From SHVZ01 sp044223515 (lineage in GTDB: Bacteria; Pseudomonadota; Alphaproteobacteria; SHVZ01), in assembly GCA_044223515.1 (NCBI GenBank), contig JBGALV010000011.1, positions 1 through 64,000 on the forward strand: DNA of 64,000 nucleotides, written 5' to 3'. The translations under genes were made by a program, and so were the position numbers. Positions 1 to 7,482 of the stretch are shown here, in pieces (position 1 is the stretch's first letter; every line of letters starts with the position of its first letter). The notes beneath the pieces were generated by a model that saw only the letters and a list, made by a program, of their open reading frames with translations, was not told the origin of the DNA and searched no databases.

Positions 1-206
1 AGGCGGTGAAGTCGGGCAACGTGAACGCGATCGAGCACGGACTCGCGCGCACGCTCTTCGACTTCGTCGCCATGGAGTACATCGGCCAGCGCCTCTATCC
101 CGATGCGTTCCGCGACGTCGACCCCGAGCGCTCGTTCCGCGAGTATCACCAGAAGTACCTCCCGGTCGCCTATAGCGGCACCTGGATGCTGCCGCTCAAG
201 CCGTGA
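1..206 (+). CDS. Metal-chelate ABC transporter substrate-binding protein, C-terminal end (partial)
   Basis: The reading frame is open from the window edge to a TGA at 204-206, giving about 67 residues that end in YLPVAYSGTWMLPLKP. The ending and the overlap with a FecCD permease fit the last helices of a periplasmic binding protein of the iron-siderophore or corrinoid importer class. The start and the ligand-binding residues lie outside the window, so the ligand cannot be read. The GTG of the next gene sits on the TGA of this one (GTGA overlap), which implies translational coupling. The assignment rests mainly on context. Confidence 0.6.
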   Translation, partial: AVKSGNVNAIEHGLARTLFDFVAMEYIGQRLYPDAFRDVDPERSFREYHQKYLPVAYSGTWMLPLKP

Positions 207-1246
207 GCGCCTCCGGCAACGTCGCTGCCGCCTACGACCGCATCGCCGCGCGCCGCGCGGCGGTGCTGGTCGCCGGTATCGCCGCGACCGTCGTCAGCGG
301 GCTGTTCGACATCGTCACTGGCCCGGCCTTGCTTCCGGTCGGTGCCGTCGCGAAGTCCGTGCTCGCTCTCGCTCAAGACCGGACGGTCGATGCGATCGTC
401 TGGACGATCCGCCTGCCGGTGGCTCTGGTCGCGCTCGTCGTCGGCGCCGCGCTCGGGCTTTCCGGCGCGATCATGCAGACGATCCTCAACAACCCGTTGG
501 CATCGAGCTACACGCTCGGCATCTCCGCCGGGGCCGGCTTCGGCGCGGCGCTGGTCATCGTCTTCGGCGTCTTCATTCCGGTGCCGGAGGAGTACGCGAT
601 CCCGATCAGCGCCTTCCTGTTCGCCGGCATAGCCTGCTCCGCCGTCTACCTGATCGGCCGCTTCCGCGGCGCCTCGCCCGAGATGCTCGTGCTGGCCGGC
701 ATCGCCCTTCTCTTCCTGTTCCAGGCGCTGCTCTCGCTGCTGCAGTTCGTCGCCTCGCCCGAGGCCTTGCAGCAGATCGTCTTCTGGCTGTTCGGCAGCC
801 TGCTGAAGTCGAGCTGGGGCAAGTTCTGGATCATCTCGTCCGTGCTCGTCGCCGCGGCTCCTCTGCTCGCCATCGACACCTGGCGGCTGACCGCGCTCAA
901 GCTCGGCGACGATCGCGCACGTGGTCTGGGCGTCGATGTCCGCGCGCTTCGACTGCGCGCGTTCCTCGTGATCTCGGCGCTCACCGGCGTCGCCGTCGCC
1001 TTCGTCGGTACCATCGGCTTCATCGGCCTGGTCGCGCCGCACGTCGCGCGCATGCTGGTCGGCGAAGACCAGCGCATCTTCCTTCCTGCGTCCGCCCTGT
1101 TCGGCGCGTTGCTGCTGTCGGTGTCCTCCATCGCCAGCAAGACGATCGTTCCCGGCGCGATCTTCCCGATCGGGATCGTGACGGCGCTAATCGGGGTACC
1201 GTTCTTCGTCTGGCTGATCCTGTCCAAGCAGAGGAGCTACTGGTGA
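203..1246 (+). CDS. FecCD-family ABC transporter permease
   Basis: This 347-residue protein is hydrophobic throughout and has the length of single-subunit FecCD/BtuC permeases, which form the dimeric inner-membrane channel for siderophores, haem or cobalamin. Around residues 85-110 it carries the family motif with SGAIMQ and NNPLASSYTLGIS. A cytoplasmic coupling segment (GDDRARGLGVDV) precedes the hallmark FIGLVAPHVARMLVGEDQR near residue 275. The GTG start overlaps the preceding stop by 4 bases and the stop overlaps the next gene by 4 bases, so the three genes form a coupled operon. The family call is secure; the substrate is not known. Confidence 0.93.
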   Translation: MSASGNVAAAYDRIAARRAAVLVAGIAATVVSGLFDIVTGPALLPVGAVAKSVLALAQDRTVDAIVWTIRLPVALVALVVGAALGLSGAIMQTILNNPLASSYTLGISAGAGFGAALVIVFGVFIPVPEEYAIPISAFLFAGIACSAVYLIGRFRGASPEMLVLAGIALLFLFQALLSLLQFVASPEALQQIVFWLFGSLLKSSWGKFWIISSVLVAAAPLLAIDTWRLTALKLGDDRARGLGVDVRALRLRAFLVISALTGVAVAFVGTIGFIGLVAPHVARMLVGEDQRIFLPASALFGALLLSVSSIASKTIVPGAIFPIGIVTALIGVPFFVWLILSKQRSYW

Positions 1247-2007
1247 GGATCGAGGCCCGCAGCCTGGCCGTCCGCTACGGCAACACCGTCGCCGTCGCCG
1301 GAGCCTCCGCCGAAGTCGAGCCGGGCACGGTCCTCGCCGTCGTCGGCCCCAACGGCTCCGGCAAGTCCTCGCTGGTCAAGGCGATCGCGGGCCTGGTGCC
1401 GGCCTCCGGCGAGATCCTGTTCGGCGGCCGCCCCGAGCGCCCGGCGCGCATCGGCTACATGCCGCAGGAAATAGGATCGAAGGCAGCGCTGACCGTGCTC
1501 GAGGTCGTGCTGCTCGGCCGGTTGGGACGCCTGGGTCTTCGCGTCGGCAAGGACGATCTCGACGCGATCCAGTCCGTCCTCGACGAGCTCGGCATCGGCT
1601 CCCTTGCGCCCAGATATCTCGGCGAGCTCAGCGGCGGGCAGCGGCAGCTCGCCTTCCTCGCCCAGGCGCTTGCGTCGGCCCCCTCGATCCTGCTCCTCGA
1701 CGAGCCGATCAGCGCCCTCGACATCCGTTATCAGTTCCATGTCCTCGAGGTCGTCCGGACCCTGACGCGAACGCGCGGCCTCGCCACCATCATCGTCGTC
1801 CACGACCTCAACGCGGCGGTGCGCTTCGCCGACCGGCTGGTCCTGATGAACCGCGGCCAGCTCGTCGCCAAAGGGATTCCCGCCGACGTGCTTACCGCCG
1901 AGTCGCTTAGGAGCGTCTTCGCCATCGAAGCGGCGATCCAGCCCGGCCCCGACCGAAAGCCGCTCGTCGTTCCGCTTCGGGCATTGTCGACGGAGATGCA
2001 TGCATGA
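1243..2007 (+). CDS. ABC transporter ATP-binding protein (FecE/BtuD type)
   Basis: A GTG start at 1243 overlaps the permease stop and gives 254 residues, the usual size for this family. Walker A is GPNGSGKSS at residues 35-43, the signature LSGGQRQ lies near 128-134, and Walker B ILLLDEP with its following SALD D-loop lies near 150. The switch histidine is in VVHDLN. The protein energises uptake through the adjacent FecCD permease at the cytoplasmic membrane. The reading frame stays open far upstream of 1243, but that part overlaps the permease in another frame and is not coding. Its stop overlaps the next ATG. Confidence 0.92.
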   Translation: MRIEARSLAVRYGNTVAVAGASAEVEPGTVLAVVGPNGSGKSSLVKAIAGLVPASGEILFGGRPERPARIGYMPQEIGSKAALTVLEVVLLGRLGRLGLRVGKDDLDAIQSVLDELGIGSLAPRYLGELSGGQRQLAFLAQALASAPSILLLDEPISALDIRYQFHVLEVVRTLTRTRGLATIIVVHDLNAAVRFADRLVLMNRGQLVAKGIPADVLTAESLRSVFAIEAAIQPGPDRKPLVVPLRALSTEMHA

Positions 2008-2369
2008 CCGGCACGATCCATGTCTGCACCGGATGCACCCACCCGGATCGGTCGAAGCGGGAGGCCGGCCCCGGCGGAGCCGACCTGAAGATCGGTCTCG
2101 ATGCCATCGTCGAGGAAGCGGGGTTGGCGCGGGTGCTGAAGGTGGCTGGCTATCCCTGCCTCGGCAATTGCGACCGACGTTGCCGCATGTCGATCGCAGG
2201 TCACGATCGCTGGTCCTGGCTGTTTGGGGGCATCGAGCCGGACGCGATCCCCGAAGGGCTCATGGCCTTCGTCAGGAAATGGCTCGCCGCGCCTGATGGA
2301 TTTCTCTCCAAGGAGGAGCGACCGCCCACGATCCGCCGGCTGCTGATCGGCCGGGTGCCGCCCAGATGA
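2004..2369 (+). CDS. DUF1636 small cysteine-rich metal-binding-like protein
   Basis: The 121-residue protein starts with a VCTGC pair at residues 7-10 and has a second cluster, YPCLGNCDRRCRMS, near residues 50-63. That arrangement is typical of DUF1636, a family described as predicted metal-binding proteins. The start ATG overlaps the ATPase stop (ATGA), so it is made together with the importer. Its biochemical role is not established. The context suggests handling the metal or metal-chelate that the importer brings in. Membership rests on the Cys pattern and length rather than on a search. Confidence 0.75.
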   Translation: MTGTIHVCTGCTHPDRSKREAGPGGADLKIGLDAIVEEAGLARVLKVAGYPCLGNCDRRCRMSIAGHDRWSWLFGGIEPDAIPEGLMAFVRKWLAAPDGFLSKEERPPTIRRLLIGRVPPR

Positions 2370-3010
2370 CCCAGCCGCCCCGCCGATGGCTTCGACACGT
2401 CCGCGCGCTGGCCTGGATCGGAATCCTCCTTTGGATTTCCGCCGCGACCGCGCTCTGGCTCGCGCCCGATCTCGTCGGTCGGTTCATCGGCGGTCATCTT
2501 CCCCAGGAGCTCGGCCTTCCGCCGACAGTCGCGCCGCCGTTCGAGCTGATCGATCAGGACGGCCGGCCATTCTCCAACCATGACCTCGCCGGACGGCCCT
2601 ATCTGCTGTTTTTCGGCTTCACCCATTGCCTCGACGTCTGCCCGACGACGCTCTCATGGATTTCGGAGCATCTCGCCGAGCTCGGGCCGGTCGCCGCGCC
2701 GCTGCGCGTCGTCTTCGTCTCGGTCGATCCGGAGCGAGACACGCCGGACGTCTTGAAGGACTACGTCGCCGCCTTCGACAGCCGCATCGTCGGCCTGACC
2801 GGCACCACCGCCGGGCTCAAGGCTATGACCGACCGGTGGGGGATCTACGTGCGCAAGGTTCCGCTCCCGGGCGGAGACTACACGATCGACCACACCGCCT
2901 CGGTTTTCCTGGTCGGCGACGACGGACGGCTCCGCAGCACGCTCGACATCCACGACGGGACACCAGGCGTCAATGCGTCGAAGCTCAAGCGACTCGTCGG
3001 CAAGGGCTAA
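2366..3010 (+). CDS. SCO1/SenC-family copper chaperone / thiol redox protein
   Basis: The 214-residue protein has one membrane anchor at about residues 12-33 and then a thioredoxin-like periplasmic domain. The copper-binding CxxxC is C88/C92 in FGFTHCLDVCPTTLS, and the third ligand, a conserved His, is H176 in the DHTAS segment. Sco proteins deliver copper to the CuA site of cytochrome c oxidase or act as thiol-disulfide reductases. It overlaps the DUF1636 stop by 4 bases and closes the operon. No cytochrome oxidase gene is in view, so its target is open. The join to a metal importer is less usual than the normal cox context. Confidence 0.88.
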   Translation: MTQPPRRWLRHVRALAWIGILLWISAATALWLAPDLVGRFIGGHLPQELGLPPTVAPPFELIDQDGRPFSNHDLAGRPYLLFFGFTHCLDVCPTTLSWISEHLAELGPVAAPLRVVFVSVDPERDTPDVLKDYVAAFDSRIVGLTGTTAGLKAMTDRWGIYVRKVPLPGGDYTIDHTASVFLVGDDGRLRSTLDIHDGTPGVNASKLKRLVGKG

Positions 3011-3091
3011 GGCTACCGCATCGTCGATCTACTGCGCGGAAGACGGCAGTTCATACGCGCGCCGAGGAAATCTCGCGGGGGAACTCGCCCG

Positions 3092-3898
3092 CTAGCTGCC
3101 GAGCTCGCCTGCGCGACGCGTCGCCGCCGCGATGGCGCGGTCGAAGACCGGCTGGATGCCGTCATCGGCCATCAGCACCTTGAGCGCTTCCAGCGTCGTG
3201 CCGCCCGGGCTGGTGACGTTCTTCCGGAGCTGCGCCGCCGGCTCAGTCGAGAGCCGCGCCAGTTCGCCCGATCCGGAGACCGTGACGCGCGCCAGCCGCA
3301 TCGCGAGGTCGGCCGGCAGGCCCGCCTTCTCGCCCGCCGCCGCCAGCGCCTCGATCAGCAGGAACACATAGGCCGGGCCGCCGCCGGAGACGGCCGTCAC
3401 CGGATCGACCAGCCCTTCGTCCTCGACCCAGGCGACCTCGCCGACCGCGGCAAGGAGGTCGTCGCAGCGCTTTCGCGCGGCCGGCGTGACGCCGGGCCCG
3501 GCGACCGCGACGGTCATGCCGCGGCCGACCGCCGCCGGCGTGTTCGGCATGGAACGCACGACCGCCGCCCCGCCGAGCATGGAAGAAAGCCCGGCGATCT
3601 TCTTGCCGGCCATGATCGAGAGAAACGTCGCGGCCTTGAACCGGGCGAGCTTGGGCAGGACCTCGGGCGTCGTCTGCGGCTTCACCGCCAGCACGACGAT
3701 CTCCGGCTTCAGGTCGGCCGGGAGCCCGTCGAGGCCGGCATGGCAGGTGACGCCGGGCTTGCCGCGGAACGTCGCGATCGCGCCGGCATTCGGCTCGACC
3801 AGATGAACGCCATCGGAAAGGAGGGAGCGGGCGAGCCAGCCTTCGAGCATGGCGCCACCCATCTTGCCGCAGCCGACAAGGAGCACGGGTCCGGACAT
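3092..3898 (-). CDS. proC: Pyrroline-5-carboxylate reductase
   Basis: The 268-residue enzyme reduces pyrroline-5-carboxylate to proline with NAD(P)H in the cytoplasm. The N-terminal dinucleotide-binding loop is VGCGKMGGAM. The middle holds the SIMAGKKI and RSMPNTPAAVGRGM segments typical of ProC. The C-terminal all-alpha domain carries DPVTAVSGGGPAYVF and the TSPGGTT-type substrate loop. Length and motif order are normal. It lies 57 bases downstream of a YbjN-family gene on the same strand, a pairing often seen in alphaproteobacteria. Confidence 0.95.
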   Translation of the reverse strand: MSGPVLLVGCGKMGGAMLEGWLARSLLSDGVHLVEPNAGAIATFRGKPGVTCHAGLDGLPADLKPEIVVLAVKPQTTPEVLPKLARFKAATFLSIMAGKKIAGLSSMLGGAAVVRSMPNTPAAVGRGMTVAVAGPGVTPAARKRCDDLLAAVGEVAWVEDEGLVDPVTAVSGGGPAYVFLLIEALAAAGEKAGLPADLAMRLARVTVSGSGELARLSTEPAAQLRKNVTSPGGTTLEALKVLMADDGIQPVFDRAIAAATRRAGELGS

Positions 3899-3919
3899 GG
3901 CCGGACCATAAAGCGAGGC

Positions 3920-3970
3920 TCAGGCTTCGCCCAGGCCTTCGGTTTCGCCGAGCCCCTAGGCTTCGCCGAG
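3920..3970 (-). repeat. Short tandem repeat of the ybjN-like 3' end beyond its stop
   Basis: Three imperfect copies of a GGCTTCGCCGAG-type unit (plus-strand sense) cover the end of the YbjN-family gene and the bases after it. Read on the minus strand in the gene's own frame, the codons are LGEA, stop TAG, GLGETEGLGEA, stop TGA. This looks like slippage duplication that left a decoy tail after the stop. Confidence 0.55.
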
Positions 3971-4459
3971 GGTCTCGAACATCGAGGCGTCGAGGGCGCC
4001 CGCCGCGTCCTTGCCGCCCCAGATCACGAACTGGAACGCCGGGAAGAACCGCTCGCACTCCGAGAGCGCGATGTTCACCAGGTCTTCGAGCGATTCGGAC
4101 GAGGCGCCGGCGCCGCCTTTGTAGAGGGTGGTGTGGCGGAACATCGGGATCGCGTCGTCGCTCGATACCTCGAAATGGCCCAGCCAGAGCTTCTCGTTGA
4201 TCAGGCAGAGAAGGTCATGGATGTCGCGCCGCTTGTTCTCCGGCACCCGGGCATCGAAGCAGCAGGAGAAGTGAAGCGCCCGCGTTTCTTCGCGCCAGAC
4301 GAAGAAAAGACGGTAATCGCACCACCGTCCTTCTACTTCCGCTGCGAGTTCTTCTTCGCTGGCCCGCTCGTGGAGCCATTCGTTGCCGGCGAGTATTTCT
4401 TCGACCATGTCCAGGGGATTGTTGTGCACCCGTTCGGGTGACACCGCCTGCAAGCTCAT
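3956..4459 (-). CDS. YbjN-domain protein
   Basis: The 167-residue protein has the features of the YbjN family, which adopts a type III secretion chaperone-like fold and has been linked to stress and motility regulation in enterobacteria. Segments such as WCDYRLFFVWREETRALHF and INEKLWLGHFEV fit the family, with an acidic helical C-terminus. It is probably co-transcribed with proC downstream. Its stop is followed in frame by codons that repeat its own last residues (LGEA), up to a second stop at 3920-3922. The molecular role in this organism is unknown. Confidence 0.82.
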   Translation of the reverse strand: MSLQAVSPERVHNNPLDMVEEILAGNEWLHERASEEELAAEVEGRWCDYRLFFVWREETRALHFSCCFDARVPENKRRDIHDLLCLINEKLWLGHFEVSSDDAIPMFRHTTLYKGGAGASSESLEDLVNIALSECERFFPAFQFVIWGGKDAAGALDASMFETLGEA

Positions 4460-4636
4460 TCCCGCCTGCTCCTCGATCGGAGAGCGCCGCTAGGCGCGGG
4501 AGAGCGGCCTCGACTCAGCACCTTGGGGGCGCCGATGCTCGATACCACTATGAATAGGGTGCCTTGTAAGTCCCTCTGTGCGCAAGTGATTCGTTCCATT
4601 TATCCCATGGAGATTTGGGGTCGCTGGCACCTGGAC

Positions 4637-4655
4637 AGGAACATAAAAGGAACAT
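4637..4655 (+). promoter_or_regulatory. Two direct AGGAACAT repeats 11 bp apart, upstream of the fused toxin-antitoxin ORF
   Basis: AGGAACAT occurs at 4637-4644 and again at 4648-4655, one helical turn apart, in an unusually A+T-rich stretch 36 bases before the chosen start codon. Direct repeats at helical spacing are a common form of operator for autoregulated small modules. No protein is known to bind here; this is inferred from the pattern alone. Confidence 0.3.
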
Positions 4656-4691
4656 TACAGTTCGGTGCCACAGCCGGAGATGGCGCCGCCA

Positions 4692-5252
4692 ATGCACCAT
4701 GTGACCGAGTTCCTGATGCTGATGCATCGCGCCGCGAGCCTCGGAACGGCAAAGCGACGGCTTCCCGCCCTGGTCGAGCGCATGCAGCGCGATCAGACGC
4801 GAGTCGTGCTCACGGATCGGGGATATCCGGTCGCCTGCCTCGTCCCCCTCGACGACGCCGCGCTGCTCATGGAGCTGGAGCATCGGATCGACACGGAGAC
4901 GGGCCTGCAAGCGATCGAGGCTTGGGAACAGAACGGCAAGAAGACTTCGCCGGCCACGAGCCTGCTTAAGCGATTTCGCATCAGGTCCGGACGGGCGCCG
5001 GCTTGGCCCGTTGCCATCGCCGATACCGCCGACGCGGACCTCTCCGCGGTCTCGACCGACCACAAGCCGCTGATGCGCGCCATCGCGCAGCTGGGCAACC
5101 ACTTCGCGGTCTTCAATGCACGCCGGCTTGGCGCCCATGGCGAGCTTCGCGGCACGCGCATCGACGGCTATCGGGTGATCTTTCTCATCGAGAAGGAACG
5201 CGTCGTCGTCCTGCGCGTCGGCGCCGGAAGCGCGCACAACCTGCTTCCGTAG
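4692..5252 (+). CDS. Apparent fusion of a Phd/YefM-like antitoxin and a RelE/ParE-like toxin domain
   Basis: The 186-residue protein divides into two parts. Residues 8-80 resemble Phd/YefM antitoxins: LPALVERMQRDQTRVV is followed by LTDRGYPVACLVPLDD, the standard strand-turn-strand where a rule such as T.RG.PVA.LV holds. Residues from about 100 to the end resemble RelE/ParE toxins: a first strand, WPVAIADTADADL, then helices, then HGELRG, GYRVIFLIEKE and VVVLRVGAG. RelE proteins cleave mRNA on the ribosome and Phd proteins block toxins and repress their own promoter. Having both in one chain in antitoxin-toxin order is unusual. Other possible starts are GTG 4665 and ATG 4680; 4692 is chosen for a GGAG 12 bases upstream. 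Confidence 0.6.
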   Translation: MHHVTEFLMLMHRAASLGTAKRRLPALVERMQRDQTRVVLTDRGYPVACLVPLDDAALLMELEHRIDTETGLQAIEAWEQNGKKTSPATSLLKRFRIRSGRAPAWPVAIADTADADLSAVSTDHKPLMRAIAQLGNHFAVFNARRLGAHGELRGTRIDGYRVIFLIEKERVVVLRVGAGSAHNLLP

Positions 5253-5267
5253 TTCCGCCGATAGATC

Positions 5268-6464
5268 TCAAGAAATCACTCCCCGCCTCGGTGGCGTCGG
5301 GTGCCGGTTGGCGTCCTTGTATCCCAGCGTGTCCTCGGCGATCAGCGTGCGCTGAACCGCCGGCGCGCCCTCGCCCATGTTCAGCATGTCGATGTAGCCG
5401 GCGAACTTCCTGACCGGGTACTCGTCGGCGAGCGCGTAGCCGCCGAAGATCTCGGAGGCCGCATCGGCCGCGTGGCGCGCGGCGATGGAGGCGAAGTACT
5501 TCGCCTGCGCCGCCTCGCGGCCGGCCGGCTCGCCCTTGTCCATGGTCCAGCCGAGCCGGCGCACGAGAAGCCTCGCGGCCTCGACGTTCACGGTCATGTC
5601 GGCGATGAGGTGCTGCACCGATTGGGTGCCGCCGATCGGACCGCTCCGGATCGTCCGCGTCCTCGCGTAGTCGGCGGCCGCATCGAGACAGGCCTGCGCC
5701 AGGCCGAGCAATCGCGCCGAGACCGTGAGGCGCCCATATTCGAGCCCGGTCATCGCGATCTTGAAGCCTTCGCCTTCCTTTCCGAGCCGGTTCTCTTCCG
5801 GCACCTCGAAATCGTCGAGGAACACCGCACAGCTTCTGAAGGCGCGCGAGAGACCCGACATCGCGACCGGATCGGCGCGATAGCCCTTGAAACGCTTCGG
5901 CTCGACGATGAAGGCAGTGATGCCGCGATGGCCTGCCGCTGGATCGGTCTTGGCGAACAAGACGCCGGCATCGGCTTCGTCGGAGAAGGTGATGAACATC
6001 TTCGAGCCGTTGAGCAGGTAGCGGTCGCCCTGCTTCCTCGCCGTCGTCTTCATGTTGCCGGCGGGATCGGAGCCGCCGCCGGGCTCGGTCAGCGCGAACA
6101 TGCCGATCTTCCGGCCCGAGATCAGATCCGGCACGAAGCGGCGCACCTGATCGTCGGTGCCCCAGTTGAAGATGGTCAGCGGGCAGGTCATCCCCTGCAG
6201 GTTCATGCAGTAGCCGAAGCCGGGCTCGAGCCGCGACACGGTCTCCGAGATCACGCCGACCGACTGGAACCCCAGCGCCGAGCCGCCGACCGACTCCGGG
6301 AAGGCGGTGCCGAACACGCCCTCGGCGCCGAGCTTCGCCACGGCCTCGCGCGGAAACCTCCCCTCGCGCTCGGCGCGCCTCGCCGCCGGCTGCGCGACGT
6401 CGCGCATCAGCTTCTCGACGGTGTCGCGCATCTGGATGAGGTCGGGCGAGAGATTAAAGTCCAT
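5268..6464 (-). CDS. Acyl-CoA dehydrogenase
   Basis: The 398-residue flavoenzyme has the three acyl-CoA dehydrogenase domains in order: N-terminal helices with NLSPDLIQMRDTV, a middle beta domain with MFALTEPGGGSDPAG, and C-terminal helices ending in QIFGGYAL-like EIFGGYALADEYPV. It should oxidise an acyl-CoA to the 2-enoyl-CoA with FAD and electron-transfer flavoprotein. The chain length is not readable. The ATG at 6464 is preferred to 6470 because AGGA lies 8 bases upstream of it. It diverges from a CoA-transferase gene set, so a shared catabolic role is likely. Confidence 0.92.
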   Translation of the reverse strand: MDFNLSPDLIQMRDTVEKLMRDVAQPAARRAEREGRFPREAVAKLGAEGVFGTAFPESVGGSALGFQSVGVISETVSRLEPGFGYCMNLQGMTCPLTIFNWGTDDQVRRFVPDLISGRKIGMFALTEPGGGSDPAGNMKTTARKQGDRYLLNGSKMFITFSDEADAGVLFAKTDPAAGHRGITAFIVEPKRFKGYRADPVAMSGLSRAFRSCAVFLDDFEVPEENRLGKEGEGFKIAMTGLEYGRLTVSARLLGLAQACLDAAADYARTRTIRSGPIGGTQSVQHLIADMTVNVEAARLLVRRLGWTMDKGEPAGREAAQAKYFASIAARHAADAASEIFGGYALADEYPVRKFAGYIDMLNMGEGAPAVQRTLIAEDTLGYKDANRHPTPPRRGVIS

Positions 6465-6480
6465 GAGCATCGTCCTCGTA

Positions 6481-6524
6481 CCCCCTCCCTCGCGTCCTAC
6501 GCGGGGGAGGGTCGGGGTGGGGGC
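6481..6524. repeat. BIME-like GC-rich palindrome, copy 1 (tail to the right)
   Basis: The unit is an imperfect CCCTCCC...GGGAGGG hairpin followed by a GGGTGGGGG tail. The same unit recurs at 6578, 10499, 32732, 32845, 37204 and 37268. This copy and the next form an inverted pair with tails facing inwards, in the gap between divergent genes. Confidence 0.7.
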
Positions 6525-6577
6525 ATGGCGAGGTTATCGTGGCACCCGCCAACGCCTCCACTATGCACCGAGCCAGG

Positions 6578-6615
6578 CCCCCTCCCTGCCCTCTCCCGGC
6601 AAAGCCGGGGGAGGG
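6578..6615. repeat. BIME-like GC-rich palindrome, copy 2 (inverted partner of copy 1)
   Basis: CCCTCTCCCGGC, a short AAA loop and GCCGGGGGAGGG form a strong hairpin. A C-rich tail lies on the left, so this copy points towards copy 1, about 54 bases away. It ends 36 bases before the next start codon and may also act on transcripts. Confidence 0.65.
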
Positions 6616-6651
6616 TTTCGAAATGACGGTGAAGCCGAGTATCCTCAGGTC

Positions 6652-7482
6652 ATGTCTTCGACCTTCTCCCCGATCCCGCTCGACGACCTCGTCTCCGAAG
6701 TCAGAGACGGCATGCTGCTCGCCGTGCCGGCTGATTATTCCGGCGCGCCGATGGCGGCGACCAAGGCGCTGATCCGGCGGGGCGTGAAGAACCTGCGTCT
6801 CGTGACCGTGCCGCAGTCGACCTTGCAGGCCGACATCCTGATCGGCGCCGGCTGCGTCGCCGAGATCGAGACTGCGGCGGTGACCTTGGGCGAGTTCGGC
6901 ATCGCGCCGTGCTTCACGCGCGCGGTGCTGGCGAAGAAGATCAGGGTCGTCGATGCGACCTGCCCCGCGATCCATGCAGGATTGCAGGCGTCCGAGAAGG
7001 ACGTGCCGTTCCTTCCCTTGCGCGGGATTCTCGGCAGCGACCTCCTCAAGCACCGCTCCGACTGGAAGACCGTCGACAACCCGCTCGCGAATGGCGGCGA
7101 CCCGCTGCTGCTGATACCGGCGATCCGGCCGGATGTCGCGCTGTTCCATGCGCCGATGGCCGACCGCGAAGGCAATGTCTGGATCGGCCGCCGGCGCGAG
7201 CTGGCGACGATAGCGCATGCGTCGAAGACGACTTATGTCACGGTCGAGCGCCTCTACGACGGCTCGTTCTTCGACGACGAGAAGATGGCGGCCGGCGCGC
7301 TGCCCGCCTTCTACGTGAATGCGGTCGCCGTCGCCGAGCGCGGCGCCGCGCCCGTCGGATTGTTCGGCGAGTACGAGGCCGACATCGATCATCTCCGCGC
7401 CTATGGGAAGGAAGCGCGCACCGAAGCCGGCTTCGCCGCCTACCTCGCCCGAGAGATCGGCGCGGCCAAAGAAGCCGCATGA
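6652..7482 (+). CDS. Family I CoA-transferase, alpha-like subunit
   Basis: The 276-residue protein fits the GctA-like alpha subunits of family I CoA-transferases. Near the N-terminus it has VPADYSGAPMAATKALIRRG, the usual nucleotide-binding-like start, and later HAPMADREGNVWIG. It should pair with the next gene product to move CoA between carboxylic acids, or to hydrolyse a CoA thioester as in the IpdAB branch. The ATG at 6652 is the first that lies outside the preceding repeat. Its stop overlaps the next ATG by 4 bases, which is typical of a two-subunit enzyme. Confidence 0.88.
   Translation: MSSTFSPIPLDDLVSEVRDGMLLAVPADYSGAPMAATKALIRRGVKNLRLVTVPQSTLQADILIGAGCVAEIETAAVTLGEFGIAPCFTRAVLAKKIRVVDATCPAIHAGLQASEKDVPFLPLRGILGSDLLKHRSDWKTVDNPLANGGDPLLLIPAIRPDVALFHAPMADREGNVWIGRRRELATIAHASKTTYVTVERLYDGSFFDDEKMAAGALPAFYVNAVAVAERGAAPVGLFGEYEADIDHLRAYGKEARTEAGFAAYLAREIGAAKEAA

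Noticed and set aside
6307..6651. Longer N-terminus for the CoA-transferase alpha subunit
   Set aside because: The extra codons run through the BIME-like repeats and into the opposite gene; the family start fits ATG 6652.
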